Shown here in pieces: positions 53,454 through 61,668 of a DNA stretch of 64,000 nucleotides (positions are counted from its first letter, which is position 1; the number at the start of each line of letters is the position of its first letter). The DNA comes from Poindextera sp036494815. GTDB lineage: Bacteria > Pseudomonadota > Alphaproteobacteria > Caulobacterales > Caulobacteraceae. The DNA is taken from positions 1 to 64,000 of the forward strand of contig DASXNV010000063.1 in the NCBI GenBank assembly GCA_036494815.1. Direction: 5' to 3'. The notes beneath the pieces are model-generated. The model was not told the DNA's origin. It ran no database searches and was given only the letters and a program-made list of their open reading frames with translations. Made by a program: the position numbers and the translations under genes.

Positions 53454-54311
53454 TTGGCCAAGGTTTCCGGGTCCGTAGCGATCAACAAGGCGTTCGACTC
53501 TTTCCGGCCGGGATGGCGAGCGGCGTGGGGGGCGCTGCTGCTCCTGGCCGCCGCAAATTTCGCCCTGCAGGTCTGGGCTGCAGCCATCGGGGTCGGGTCG
53601 GCTGGCGCATCGCCCACAGCTTCAGACCTGGCGGCCCATGTCGGGCTGTTCCTGCTCCTGATACCGCTCCTCGTCCTGGTCGTGGCCGCCAGCGTGATGG
53701 CGACGACTGCGCTCTACCGCATCGCCCTGGGCCAGACGGCCGAATTGGGGCCGGCGGGGCTGCAATGGCGCGCCGACGAATGGCGAGTCCTGGGCGCGAC
53801 CATCCTGATGGGCCTTGCCATGGCGCCCATCGTCGCGATCTGGGGCGGAGCCATTGTCTACGTCACAGTCCAAGCCTCCGCGGGCCATGACAAGGGGGCC
53901 GCCGCCGCGGCCGTTGGCTGGATGATGCTGTCCCTGCTGGTCTTCGTGCCGGTGTTCATCTGGATTTCGGTCCGGCTGAGCCCGTTCCTGGCGGCGAGCG
54001 TCGATCAGAAGCGGATCGTTCTGTTCGCCGCCTGGCCCATGACCGGCGGCAGCTTCTGGTCGATCTTCGGCGCCGGTTTCGTGGTCTCGCTCGCGGCCGG
54101 ACTGGTGGCGATCATGGGCCAGATTCTGGCTCTGGCGATCAAGGCCGCCGAGGGCGGCATCGTCCATCAGACGCCTTTGCAGGCCATGCTCCCGGCCCTG
54201 GTCCAGGCCTTGGCGGCCGTCGCCCTGGTTCCAACCAAGGTCGGGCTGATGGGTCACATCTACAAGACCATCCGGCCGAGCCAAGCCCATATCGCCGAAA
54301 TCTTCAGCTGA
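53454..54311 (+). CDS. polytopic membrane protein, unknown
   Basis: The 285-residue protein has about six hydrophobic helices (about 22-46, 62-88, 112-138, 152-175, 200-226 and 240-262). It resembles glycerophosphoryl-diester-phosphodiesterase-type membrane proteins only in general layout; I assign no function. The start is TTG at 53454 with GAGGGGGA upstream. It is divergent from the glycosyltransferase and convergent with tRNA-Val. Confidence 0.75.
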   Translation: MAKVSGSVAINKAFDSFRPGWRAAWGALLLLAAANFALQVWAAAIGVGSAGASPTASDLAAHVGLFLLLIPLLVLVVAASVMATTALYRIALGQTAELGPAGLQWRADEWRVLGATILMGLAMAPIVAIWGGAIVYVTVQASAGHDKGAAAAAVGWMMLSLLVFVPVFIWISVRLSPFLAASVDQKRIVLFAAWPMTGGSFWSIFGAGFVVSLAAGLVAIMGQILALAIKAAEGGIVHQTPLQAMLPALVQALAAVALVPTKVGLMGHIYKTIRPSQAHIAEIFS

Positions 54312-54322
54312 CCGAGGGAAAT

Positions 54323-54399
54323 TGGTGGGCGGCGAGGGGTTCGAACCCCCGACCTTCTCGGTGTAAACGAGACGCTCTAACCAGCTGAGCTAGCCGCCC
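54323..54399 (-). tRNA. tRNA-Val (TAC)
   Basis: The minus-strand sequence folds with acceptor GGGCGGC/GCCGCCC, D-arm TAGCTCAGCTGGTTAGAGC, anticodon loop TTTACAC (TAC, complement at 54363-54365), T-arm GGGTTCGAACCCC and encoded CCA (complement 54323-54325). Confidence 0.97.
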
Positions 54400-54441
54400 T
54401 GTGTCTCACGTGTGTCTCAACTCCTGGCGGGAGCCTTCATG

Positions 54442-54476
54442 AAAAAGGGGCGGACACCGCAAGGCGCCCGCCCCTT
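54442..54476 (-). terminator. intrinsic terminator after hup
   Basis: On the minus strand AAGGGGCGG and CCGCCCCTT form a 9-bp stem around a 14-base loop, followed by TTTTT, 24 bp after the hup stop. Confidence 0.88.
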
Positions 54477-54499
54477 CGCTTTGTCGACCGATACGCCTC

Positions 54500-54772
54500 T
54501 TAATTCAAGGCGCCCTTCAGGCCCTCGCCTACGCGAAAGCGGGCGGTCTTGGAAGCCGGCCGGTTGACGGTTTCGCCGGTGCGCGGATTGCGCGCCGTGC
54601 CCGCCTTGCGATCGACCGGCAGGAAGCTGCCAAACCCAACCAGGCGCACTTCCTGGCCGGCCTTAAGTGAATCCGTCACCGCGCCGAGAAACGCCTCGAG
54701 AGCATCGCGCGATTGATTTTTGTTGAGCCCCGCCTTTTCCGCAATCGCGGAAATCAGTTCGGCTTTGGTCAT
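54500..54772 (-). CDS. hup: HU-family DNA-binding protein
   Basis: HU bends and compacts DNA as a dimer. The 90-residue protein begins MTKAELISAIAEKAGLNKNQ and contains VRLVGFGSFLPVDRKA, the beta-arm region RNPRTGETVNRPASKTARF, and the terminal helix. It is next to lon, as hupB is in many proteobacteria. A terminator follows. Confidence 0.95.
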   Translation of the reverse strand: MTKAELISAIAEKAGLNKNQSRDALEAFLGAVTDSLKAGQEVRLVGFGSFLPVDRKAGTARNPRTGETVNRPASKTARFRVGEGLKGALN

Positions 54773-55118
54773 TGGTGTCTCCCAACCCTTATTGTAGCAG
54801 CGATCGGTGATAGGTCGTCGCGCTCAAGATCGATTATGGAGCGCGAAAAATCCGCTGCGTCAAACAAAGGCGAAGCGATAAGGGCTCGTCACCCCTACAT
54901 TATCGCCGTTCAGTTGATATAGGCTCGGTTTCACGTGCCGCGCCCCTTTTCTGAACAGTGATTTTTGGACGATTTCGGGGCTACAGAAGGCCTTAAGCCC
55001 TCCGCCAAAAGTTGGGGGCGAATCCGCCCGCAAACAGAACGGGGCCTGATTCAACAGAATCAGACCCCGCTTTTCTCGTCTTAAACCGGACGGCCGACGT
55101 CGCCGTACGCCCGCGCCG
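54773..55118. other. lon-hup intergenic region
   Basis: The 346-bp gap contains the lon terminator (55040-55069) and the likely hup promoter region. On the minus strand a TTGACG hexamer is followed 19 bp later by CATAAT, about 70 bp before the hup ATG, but the spacing is unusual. Apparent frames across the gap look non-coding. Confidence 0.45.
55040..55069 (-). terminator. hairpin terminator after lon
   Basis: Minus-strand CGGGGTCTGATTC and GAATCAGGCCCCG pair (one G-T pair) around a TGTT loop, followed by TTCTGTTT, 50 bp after the lon stop. A T-run also lies on the plus side, so it may act in both directions. Confidence 0.75.
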
Positions 55119-57524
55119 TTAGTGGGTGACGATCGTGTCCACGTCCGTATCGGCGTCGGTCAGGGTTGGCGTCGAGGGACTGGCGTTTTCCTCTTCGTTC
55201 CATTCGATGGGCGTCAGAGGCCCGGCCAGAGCCAAAGCGAGCACCTGATCGACCGTGGCAACCGGAATGATCTTGAGCGCGCTCTTGACGTTCTCGGGCA
55301 CCTCGGCGAGGTCCTTTTCATTCTCGGCGGGGATCAACACTGTCTTCACGCCCGACCGCAGAGCCGCCAGCAGCTTCTCCTTCAAGCCGCCAATGGCCAG
55401 CACCCGGCCGCGCAGGGTGATCTCGCCGGTCATGGCCACTTCCTTGCGGATCGGCACGCCGGTCAGCACCGAAACCATGGCCACGGCCATGGCGACGCCG
55501 GCCGAGGGGCCGTCCTTGGGCGTGGCGCCTTCCGGCACGTGTACGTGGACGTCGATCTTGTCGAACACCGTCGGTTTGATGCCGAAGGCGGGCGCCCGGG
55601 CGCGGACATAGCTGTTCGCGGCTGAGATCGACTCCTTCATCACCTCTTTCAGGTTGCCGGTGATGGACATGCGTCCCTTGCCCGGCATCTTGACCGCTTC
55701 GATGGTCAGGATGTCGCCGCCGAACTCGGTCCAGGCCAGGCCCGTAACCATGCCCACCAGATCGACTTCGTCGGTCTCGCCATAGTGATAGCGCCGCACG
55801 CCGGCGTATTTGGCCAGACGCTCGTCGTCTATGGTGATGGCGACAGTCTTTTCCCGGTCCAGATCGCGCACGGTCTTGCGGGCGAGGTTGCCCAGTTCGC
55901 GTTCCAGCGAGCGCACCCCCGCCTCACGGGTGTAGTAGCGGATCAGGTCGCGGATCGCGGCTTCCGGCACCACGCACTCGCCGTCCCTCAGCCCATGGTC
56001 CTTCATCAGCTTGGGCAGCAGGTGACGCTTGGCGATCTCCACCTTCTCATCCTCGGTGTAGCCGGGGATGCGGATGATCTCCATGCGATCCAGCAGCGGC
56101 TGAGGCATGTTCAGGCTGTTGGCGGTGGTGACGAACATCACGTTCGACAGGTCGTAGTCCACCTCCAGATAGTGGTCGGCGAAGGTCGAGTTCTGCGCCG
56201 GATCCAGCACCTCCAACAGGGCCGAGGACGGGTCCCCGCGCCAGTCGGCGCCCATCTTTTCGATCTCGTCCAGCAGGAAGAAGGCGTTGGTGGTCTTGGC
56301 CTTCTTCATCGACTGGATGATCTTGCCGGGCATGGAGCCGATATAGGTGCGGCGGTGGCCGCGGATCTCAGCTTCGTCGCGCACGCCGCCTAGGGACAGA
56401 CGCACGAACTCGCGGTTGGTAGCCTGGGCGATGGAACGGCCCAGCGAGGTCTTGCCCACCCCCGGAGGACCGACCAGGCACAGGATCGGGCCTTTCAGTG
56501 AGCCGGTCCGGGCCTGAACGGCCAGATACTCGATGATCCGCTCTTTGACCTTTTCCAGACCATAGTGATCCTCTTCCAGGATCCGCTCGGCTTCCACCAG
56601 ATTGATCGGCTTAGACTTGGCCTTGCCCCATGGAATGGACAGCAGCCAGTCGAGATAGTTGCGCACCACCGTGCTCTCGGCCGACATGGGGCTCATATTG
56701 CGCAGCTTCTTCAGCTCGCCATCGGCCTTGGTCCGGGCTTCCTTGGACAGCTTGGTCTTCTTGATGCGCTTTTCCAGCTCGATCAGCTCGTCGCGCGCAT
56801 CGTCCTGCTCGCCCAGCTCGCGCTGGATCGCCTTCATCTGTTCGTTCAGATAATACTCGCGCTGGGTCTTCTCCATCTGACGCTTGACCCGGCTGCGGAT
56901 CTTCTTTTCGACCTGCAGCACGCTGATCTCGCCCTCCATCAGGGCGAAGACGCGTTCCAGCCGCTTGGTGACGTCGAAGACTTCCAACAGCTGCTGCTTG
57001 TCGGCGATCTTGACCGACAGGTGCTGGGCGATCTGGTCGGCCAGCTTGCCCGGCTCGGTGATCTGCGGGATCGAGGCCAGGGCCTCGGGCGGCACCTTCT
57101 TGTTCAGCTTGACGTAGTTTTCGAATTGCTCGGCCACCGCGCGCGACAGGGCTTCGGCCTCATGCTCCGGCCCGTTGTCCTCTTCGATCTCGCGCACCTC
57201 GGCCTCATAATAGTCGGCCTGGGGGGTGAAGCGGACTAGCGAGGCGCGCGCCCTGCCCTCCACCAGCACCTTGACGGTGCCGTCCGGCAGTTTCAGCAGT
57301 TGCAGCACGCTGGCCAGCACGCCGACGTCATGGATGGCGTCAGGCGTGGGATCGTCGTCGGTGGAATTCTTCTGGGTCGCCAGGACGATCTGCTTGTCAT
57401 GGCGCATGACTTCTTCGAGGGCGCGCACGGATTTCTCACGGCCCACGAACAAGGGAACGACCATGTGCGGAAAGACAACGATATCCCGCAAAGGCAACAC
57501 GGGCAGGGTTCTGATCTCAGACAT
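55119..57524 (-). CDS. lon: ATP-dependent protease Lon
   Basis: Lon degrades misfolded and regulatory proteins (in Caulobacter, including DnaA and CcrM). The 801-residue protein has the N-terminal substrate domain (LPVLPLRDIVVFPHMVVPLF), Walker A GPPGVGKTSLGRS, Walker B AFFLLDEIEKMG and the C-terminal Ser-Lys protease with PKDGPSAGVAMAVAMVS (Ser) and LRSGVKTVLIP (Lys). A sigma-32-like promoter lies upstream at 57647-57676. Confidence 0.98.
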   Translation of the reverse strand: MSEIRTLPVLPLRDIVVFPHMVVPLFVGREKSVRALEEVMRHDKQIVLATQKNSTDDDPTPDAIHDVGVLASVLQLLKLPDGTVKVLVEGRARASLVRFTPQADYYEAEVREIEEDNGPEHEAEALSRAVAEQFENYVKLNKKVPPEALASIPQITEPGKLADQIAQHLSVKIADKQQLLEVFDVTKRLERVFALMEGEISVLQVEKKIRSRVKRQMEKTQREYYLNEQMKAIQRELGEQDDARDELIELEKRIKKTKLSKEARTKADGELKKLRNMSPMSAESTVVRNYLDWLLSIPWGKAKSKPINLVEAERILEEDHYGLEKVKERIIEYLAVQARTGSLKGPILCLVGPPGVGKTSLGRSIAQATNREFVRLSLGGVRDEAEIRGHRRTYIGSMPGKIIQSMKKAKTTNAFFLLDEIEKMGADWRGDPSSALLEVLDPAQNSTFADHYLEVDYDLSNVMFVTTANSLNMPQPLLDRMEIIRIPGYTEDEKVEIAKRHLLPKLMKDHGLRDGECVVPEAAIRDLIRYYTREAGVRSLERELGNLARKTVRDLDREKTVAITIDDERLAKYAGVRRYHYGETDEVDLVGMVTGLAWTEFGGDILTIEAVKMPGKGRMSITGNLKEVMKESISAANSYVRARAPAFGIKPTVFDKIDVHVHVPEGATPKDGPSAGVAMAVAMVSVLTGVPIRKEVAMTGEITLRGRVLAIGGLKEKLLAALRSGVKTVLIPAENEKDLAEVPENVKSALKIIPVATVDQVLALALAGPLTPIEWNEEENASPSTPTLTDADTDVDTIVTH

Positions 57525-57646
57525 AACTTTACGGCTCCCGACCGGCGCTTGAACGCGAGCGCACGGCCTTAAGTCGGATCGCGGCCACTCGGCGATGCGC
57601 CGAGTCGGACGATCCGGCCATTCGGAGGAATGGCGTGTTCACGTAT

Positions 57647-57676
57647 TTATGTGGACGCTTTGCCTCACTGTTCAAG
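57647..57676 (-). promoter_or_regulatory. sigma-32-like heat-shock promoter of lon
   Basis: On the minus strand CTTGAA (57671-57676) is followed after 16 bp by CCACATAA (57647-57654), close to the heat-shock consensus CTTGAAA-N13-15-CCCCATTA. The start point would leave a leader of about 115 nt, which contains two hairpins (57617-57634 and 57587-57605). Confidence 0.65.
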
Positions 57677-57796
57677 CGGCACAGATCAAGCTGTGTCACG
57701 CCGCCGCGCCCAAGACCATGCCATAGCTGGTCTGAAGCTACGGATCGGCGTGGTTTCGCTGCGCCCTGGAGCGCCGCCGCCCCCTCAAACACGAAC

Positions 57797-57816
57797 GGCG
57801 CAGCCGAAGCCGCGCC
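57797..57816 (-). terminator. terminator-like hairpin after clpX
   Basis: Minus-strand GGCGCGGC-TTCG-GCTGCGCC forms an 8-bp stem with a stable TTCG loop and is followed by GTTCGTGTTTG, 33 bp after the clpX stop. The tail is only moderately T-rich, so termination strength is uncertain. It lies in the 324-bp clpX-lon gap. Confidence 0.5.
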
Positions 57817-57848
57817 GCCATGACATTGCGATTCGCTCTTCGCGAACC

Positions 57849-59114
57849 TTAGGCCGCGCCGCCCTTGTCGCTGCGACGCTCGGCGTAGATCAGCAGCGGC
57901 TGGGCGCGGCCCTCGACCACCTCGGCGTTGACCACCACTTCTTCGACGCCTTCATAGGTCGGCAGTTCGAACATGGTCTCCAAAAGGATGGCTTCCATGA
58001 TCGAGCGCAGGCCGCGGGCGCCGGTCTTGCGGCCGATGGCCTTGCGGGCCACGGCCTTGAGCGCATCGTCGGTGAAGGTCAGGCCGACGTTCTCCATGTC
58101 GAACAGGCGCTGGTACTGTTTGACGAAGGCGTTCTTGGGCTCGGTCAGGATAGTGACCAGGGCCTCTTCATCCAGATCCTCCAGCGTGGCCAGCACCGGC
58201 AGACGGCCGATGAATTCCGGGATCAGGCCAAAGCGTTGCAGATCGTCCGGCTCGACGCCGCGCAGGATCTCGCCCGTGCGCCGCTCTTCCGGATCGGCCA
58301 CCGTGGCGCCGAAGCCGATCGATGTGCCCTTGCCCCGAGCCGAGATGATCTTTTCCAGGCCAGCGAAGGCGCCGCCGCAGATGAACAGGATGTTGGTGGT
58401 GTCCACCTGCAGGAACTCCTGCTGGGGATGCTTGCGCCCGCCCTGGGGCGGCACGGAGGCGACGGTGCCTTCCATGATCTTCAGCAGGGCCTGTTGCACG
58501 CCCTCGCCCGACACGTCGCGGGTGATCGAGGGGTTGTCGGACTTGCGGCTGATCTTGTCGACTTCGTCGATATAGACGATGCCGCGCTGAGCCCGCTCCA
58601 CATTGTAGTCGGCCGCCTGCAGCAGCTTGAGGATGATGTTCTCCACATCCTCGCCCACATAACCGGCTTCGGTGAGCGTGGTGGCGTCGGCCATGGTGAA
58701 GGGCACGTCGATGATGCGCGCCAGAGTCTGGGCCAGCAGGGTCTTGCCGGTGCCGGTAGGGCCGATCAGCAGGATGTTGGACTTAGCCAGCTCGACGTCG
58801 TTGTTCTTCTGGGCGTGGTTGAGGCGCTTGTAGTGATTGTGCACCGCCACCGCCAAGACCTTCTTGGCGTGGGTCTGGCCGATCACATAATCGTCGAGAA
58901 CCTCGCGGATCTCCTTGGGCGTCGGCACCCCGTCCTTGGATTTGACGAAGGCGATCTTGTGCTCTTCGCGGATGATATCCATGCACAGCTCGACGCATTC
59001 GTCGCAGATGAACACGGTCGGCCCGGCGATGAGCTTGCGCACCTCATGCTGGCTCTTTCCGCAGAAGGAGCAGTAAAGCGTGCTCTTGGTGTCGCCGCTG
59101 GCGGCTTTCGTCAT
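57849..59114 (-). CDS. clpX: ClpX, ATPase subunit of ClpXP protease
   Basis: ClpX unfolds substrates and feeds them to ClpP; in Caulobacter it removes cell-cycle regulators such as CtrA. The 421-residue protein has the zinc-binding domain (LYCSFCGKS, FICDECVELC), Walker A GPTGTGKT, pore loop AGYVGED, Walker B IVYIDEVDKI, the IGF ClpP-docking loop and the sensor-2 region TGARGLRSIME. I start at 59114 (MTKAASGDTK), the family start, not 59126. Confidence 0.98.
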   Translation of the reverse strand: MTKAASGDTKSTLYCSFCGKSQHEVRKLIAGPTVFICDECVELCMDIIREEHKIAFVKSKDGVPTPKEIREVLDDYVIGQTHAKKVLAVAVHNHYKRLNHAQKNNDVELAKSNILLIGPTGTGKTLLAQTLARIIDVPFTMADATTLTEAGYVGEDVENIILKLLQAADYNVERAQRGIVYIDEVDKISRKSDNPSITRDVSGEGVQQALLKIMEGTVASVPPQGGRKHPQQEFLQVDTTNILFICGGAFAGLEKIISARGKGTSIGFGATVADPEERRTGEILRGVEPDDLQRFGLIPEFIGRLPVLATLEDLDEEALVTILTEPKNAFVKQYQRLFDMENVGLTFTDDALKAVARKAIGRKTGARGLRSIMEAILLETMFELPTYEGVEEVVVNAEVVEGRAQPLLIYAERRSDKGGAA

Positions 59115-59285
59115 GTTCGCTCTCACTCTGGGACGGAGCCGGCCTTATGGCCTTTTCCATCCGCCTTCGGGACCGCCCTTCCTGGCAGAACGCGCAGGAT
59201 ACGCTCCGGGGGGTTTTCTAATCCTTGACATTCTCCGATCCGCCGACGGATCACAAGCCTTCGACGGACCTAAGGAACAGTTTCA

Positions 59286-60020
59286 GTGGCGCGGCCAATA
59301 CAATCCGAGTTTATCCAGGCCGGCGCCCAGGAAATAGGTAGCCCCAAGGATTTTCGCGAATCCGAGCTGACAGGACGGCCGATCGTCGCCTTTGATTTCG
59401 ACGGAACTTTGACCGTTCGGGACAGTTTCACCGCGCTCTTGCAGTGGAAAGTCGGGCCCGCGCGATATGCCGCAGGGGTTGCGAGTCTCGCGACCGAATT
59501 GATTTCCTTCGCCATGACTCGCGATCGGGGCGCCCTGAAGGCCGCTGCGGCCAAGCGATTCTTTGGTCCCGCCCGCCGGTCGGACATTGAATCGGCCGCC
59601 CGCCGATTCGCCGAGTCCCATGCCCGTGACCTTTTCCGCCCCGACGCGGTGCGCGTCTGGAAGCGCTGGCGCGACCGCGGCGCCCAGTTGATCATCGTCA
59701 CCGCCTCGCCTGAAGAGACAGTGGCTCCCTTCGCCCGCGGCCTGGGCGCCGACATGCTGATCGGCACGCGGCTACAGTTCGATGCGCAAGGCCGTTTCAC
59801 CGGCCGCCTGGACGGCGCCAATTGCCGGGCCGAGGAAAAGGTGCGCCGCTTGCACGAAGTGTTCGGACCGGACCTGCGCCTGGCCGCGGCCTATGGCGAC
59901 ACCTCCGGCGACCACGCCATGCTCGCGATCGCCGAGGAGGCGGGCTACAAGGTGTTCAACGGTGTTCCCACGGCGGCTCCCCATGAAACACGCCGGCGCA
60001 GACGCTCTCGATCAGCTTGA
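59286..60020 (+). CDS. cicA: CicA-like HAD-IB phosphohydrolase
   Basis: The 244-residue HAD-superfamily IB protein has motif I AFDFDGTLT (about 35-43), motif II IIVTASPEE, Lys in CRAEEKVRRL and motif IV AAYGDTSGDHAMLA. Caulobacter cicA, a phosphotransferase-superfamily gene whose dosage affects growth and cell shape, lies between clpX and clpP; both the position and the family match here. The physiological substrate is unknown. The start is GTG at 59286. It is divergent from clpX, and the next gene overlaps its 3' end by 38 bp. Confidence 0.82.
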   Translation: MARPIQSEFIQAGAQEIGSPKDFRESELTGRPIVAFDFDGTLTVRDSFTALLQWKVGPARYAAGVASLATELISFAMTRDRGALKAAAAKRFFGPARRSDIESAARRFAESHARDLFRPDAVRVWKRWRDRGAQLIIVTASPEETVAPFARGLGADMLIGTRLQFDAQGRFTGRLDGANCRAEEKVRRLHEVFGPDLRLAAAYGDTSGDHAMLAIAEEAGYKVFNGVPTAAPHETRRRRRSRSA

Positions 60021-60252
60021 GCCCCTCTTGCTGCGCCTGCGCGCCTTCGATGCTCTGAAAGAGCGCGCGCGAGGGACCTACTACGTGAAGTCCCGCGCCT
60101 TTTTGCATTTCCATGAGGACCCCAAGGGCCTGTTCGCCGATCTGCGCGGCGAAAACGGCGTCGACTTCGATCGTTTCCAGATCGACGCCCCCAGTGATCA
60201 GGACGCCCTGGTGCGAACCGTGTCAGTGCGGCTTGGCGGCTCCGCGAGCTGA
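59983..60252 (+). CDS. conserved-looking 89-residue protein downstream of cicA
   Basis: The protein reads MKHAGADALDQLEPLLLRLR and contains the striking segment TYYVKSRAFLHFHEDPKGLF followed by ADLRG. It starts inside the end of cicA in another frame (38-bp overlap) and its 3' end overlaps the convergent response-regulator gene by 30 bp. There are no membrane helices. I do not know its function; the HFHEDPxGLxADLR segment looks like a conserved family core. Confidence 0.72.
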   Translation: MKHAGADALDQLEPLLLRLRAFDALKERARGTYYVKSRAFLHFHEDPKGLFADLRGENGVDFDRFQIDAPSDQDALVRTVSVRLGGSAS

Positions 60253-60621
60253 GGCCACCCGCGCGGACATCAAAGCGGCGCTCAGATCCTCGAGCTGGTA
60301 GGGTTTGTTGAGCACGGGAAATTCGCAGGTCTCGGCATGGACCAGAGCCTCGCTGTAGCCGGTGGTCAGAAGGATAGGCAGTTTCGGAAATCGGGCGCGT
60401 ATCCGTCGAGCCAGCTCAAAACCGCTGAGTTCCCCCGGCATGACCACGTCGGAAAACACCATGTCCACCCTGGCCAGCTTCAGCATCTCCAGCGCCTCGC
60501 GCGCGCCGCGCGTCATGATCGGCGCGTAGCCCAAAGCTCGAAGCAGCTGATCGGTCACCTCGGCGACCATCAGGTTGTCTTCGACCACCAGCACAGAGCC
60601 CTGATCGCAATGGGACATCAC
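60223..60621 (-). CDS. single-domain response regulator (REC only)
   Basis: The 132-residue protein is a stand-alone receiver domain: VLVVEDN (acidic pocket), MVFSDVVMPG (phosphorylation Asp), LLTTGYS (Thr region) and LNKPYQ (Lys). It lacks any output domain. The sequence is nearest to receiver domains of hybrid histidine kinases, not to CpdR. It lies between cicA's partner and clpP on the clpP strand, with no kinase nearby. The start may be Met1 or Met2. Confidence 0.9.
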   Translation of the reverse strand: MMSHCDQGSVLVVEDNLMVAEVTDQLLRALGYAPIMTRGAREALEMLKLARVDMVFSDVVMPGELSGFELARRIRARFPKLPILLTTGYSEALVHAETCEFPVLNKPYQLEDLSAALMSARVASARGAAKPH

Positions 60622-60922
60622 GCTCCGTCTCCGGGCGCTCCCTACCGGCTCCAGGCCAATTTTGATCGAAAATTTGATCGCCAGGAGCGGCGGCGCGCTC
60701 CCGTTATCGATCCCGACCGAAACCTCGCCCAGGGCGCAGCCGCCCTCTTATGGTTATTCGCGCTGATGGCCGGGCGAGCAGCCACGCCAAGCTCAGCACG
60801 CGATATTGCTATCGGTGAAAAGGTTTACAGTCATTTACAGTCGAGAACGAGGCGCGCGCCTATCACGAGGACTTGACCGGCGCGAATACCCCTCTCCCTT
60901 TCGGGAGAAGGGCCTGTGGCGA
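60622..60922. other. clpP-response regulator intergenic region
   Basis: The 301-bp gap follows clpP on the minus strand. A small hairpin (TCTCCC-TTTC-GGGAGA, near 60894-60909) lies just after the clpP stop and may be a weak terminator without a T-run. I saw no coding frame or other clear signal, apart from a direct repeat of TTTTGATCGAAAATTTGATCG near 60660-60680 in AT-rich sequence. Confidence 0.4.
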
Positions 60923-61555
60923 TCAAGCCTCGGCGCCACCCTCGGCGCTTTCGCGGGTTTCGTAGACGTGGTCGACGATGCCCCACTCCTTGGCCTCGAG
61001 CGAGTTCATGAAATGGTCGCGATCCAGGGTCGCGTCGACCTCTTCATAGGTGCGCCCGCAATGCTTGGCGTAGATTTCGTTCAGGCGGCGCTTGGTCTTG
61101 AGGATGTCCTCGGCGTGGCGCTGGATGTCTGAGGCCTGGCCGCTGAAGCCGCCCGAGGGCTGGTGCAGCATGATGCGGGCGTTGGGCAGGGCCACCCGCT
61201 GGCCGGCGGCGCCGGCCATCAGCAGGAACGAGCCCATGGACGCAGCCATGCCCATGCACACGGTCGAAACCGGGCTCTTGATATATTGCATCGTGTCGTA
61301 GATCGCGAAGCCAGAGGTTACGATGCCCCCCGGCGAGTTGATATACATGGAGATTTCCTTCTTGGGATTCTCGGACTCCAAGAAGAGCAGCTGGGCGCAG
61401 ACCAGGGCTGAAACCCCATCGTCGATGGGACCGTTTAGGAAAATGATCCGCTCGCGCAGCAGGCGCGAAAAGATGTCGAAGGCGCGCTCGCCCCGGCTGG
61501 ATTGCTCGACCACCATGGGGACGAGGTTCATCATCGTGGACTGGTGATCGCGCAT
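60923..61555 (-). CDS. clpP: ClpP protease subunit
   Basis: ClpP is the proteolytic chamber partner of ClpX (and ClpA). The 210-residue protein has the catalytic Ser106 in GMAASMGSF, His131 in ARIMLHQPSGG and the Asp in DATLDRDHFM. The N-terminal MVVEQSSRGERAFDIFSRLL is the family start; the first eight codons (from 61555) are followed by ATGATG, so a start at 61534 or 61531 is possible. tig lies upstream, 113 bp away. Confidence 0.97.
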   Translation of the reverse strand: MRDHQSTMMNLVPMVVEQSSRGERAFDIFSRLLRERIIFLNGPIDDGVSALVCAQLLFLESENPKKEISMYINSPGGIVTSGFAIYDTMQYIKSPVSTVCMGMAASMGSFLLMAGAAGQRVALPNARIMLHQPSGGFSGQASDIQRHAEDILKTKRRLNEIYAKHCGRTYEEVDATLDRDHFMNSLEAKEWGIVDHVYETRESAEGGAEA

Positions 61556-61668
61556 GAGAGGCCCTTTTCTCGAAACTGCGTCGCCGGGTCATCGCCCGGC
61601 GCCGGCTCAATCGCATATCGCCCGCCGCCCCGCCTGTTGCAAGGCGAGGCGGCCAGCGAAGTGGTGGA

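Noticed and set aside
57630..59228. 532-codon plus-strand frame opposite clpX
   Set aside because: It is antisense to every codon of clpX and has the low-complexity H/D/L/Q composition of a shadow frame.
60223..60621. Calling the lone receiver protein CpdR
   Set aside because: The domain type and position suggest it superficially, but the sequence around the phosphorylation site and C-terminus differs from CpdR as I recall it and is closer to hybrid-kinase receiver domains.
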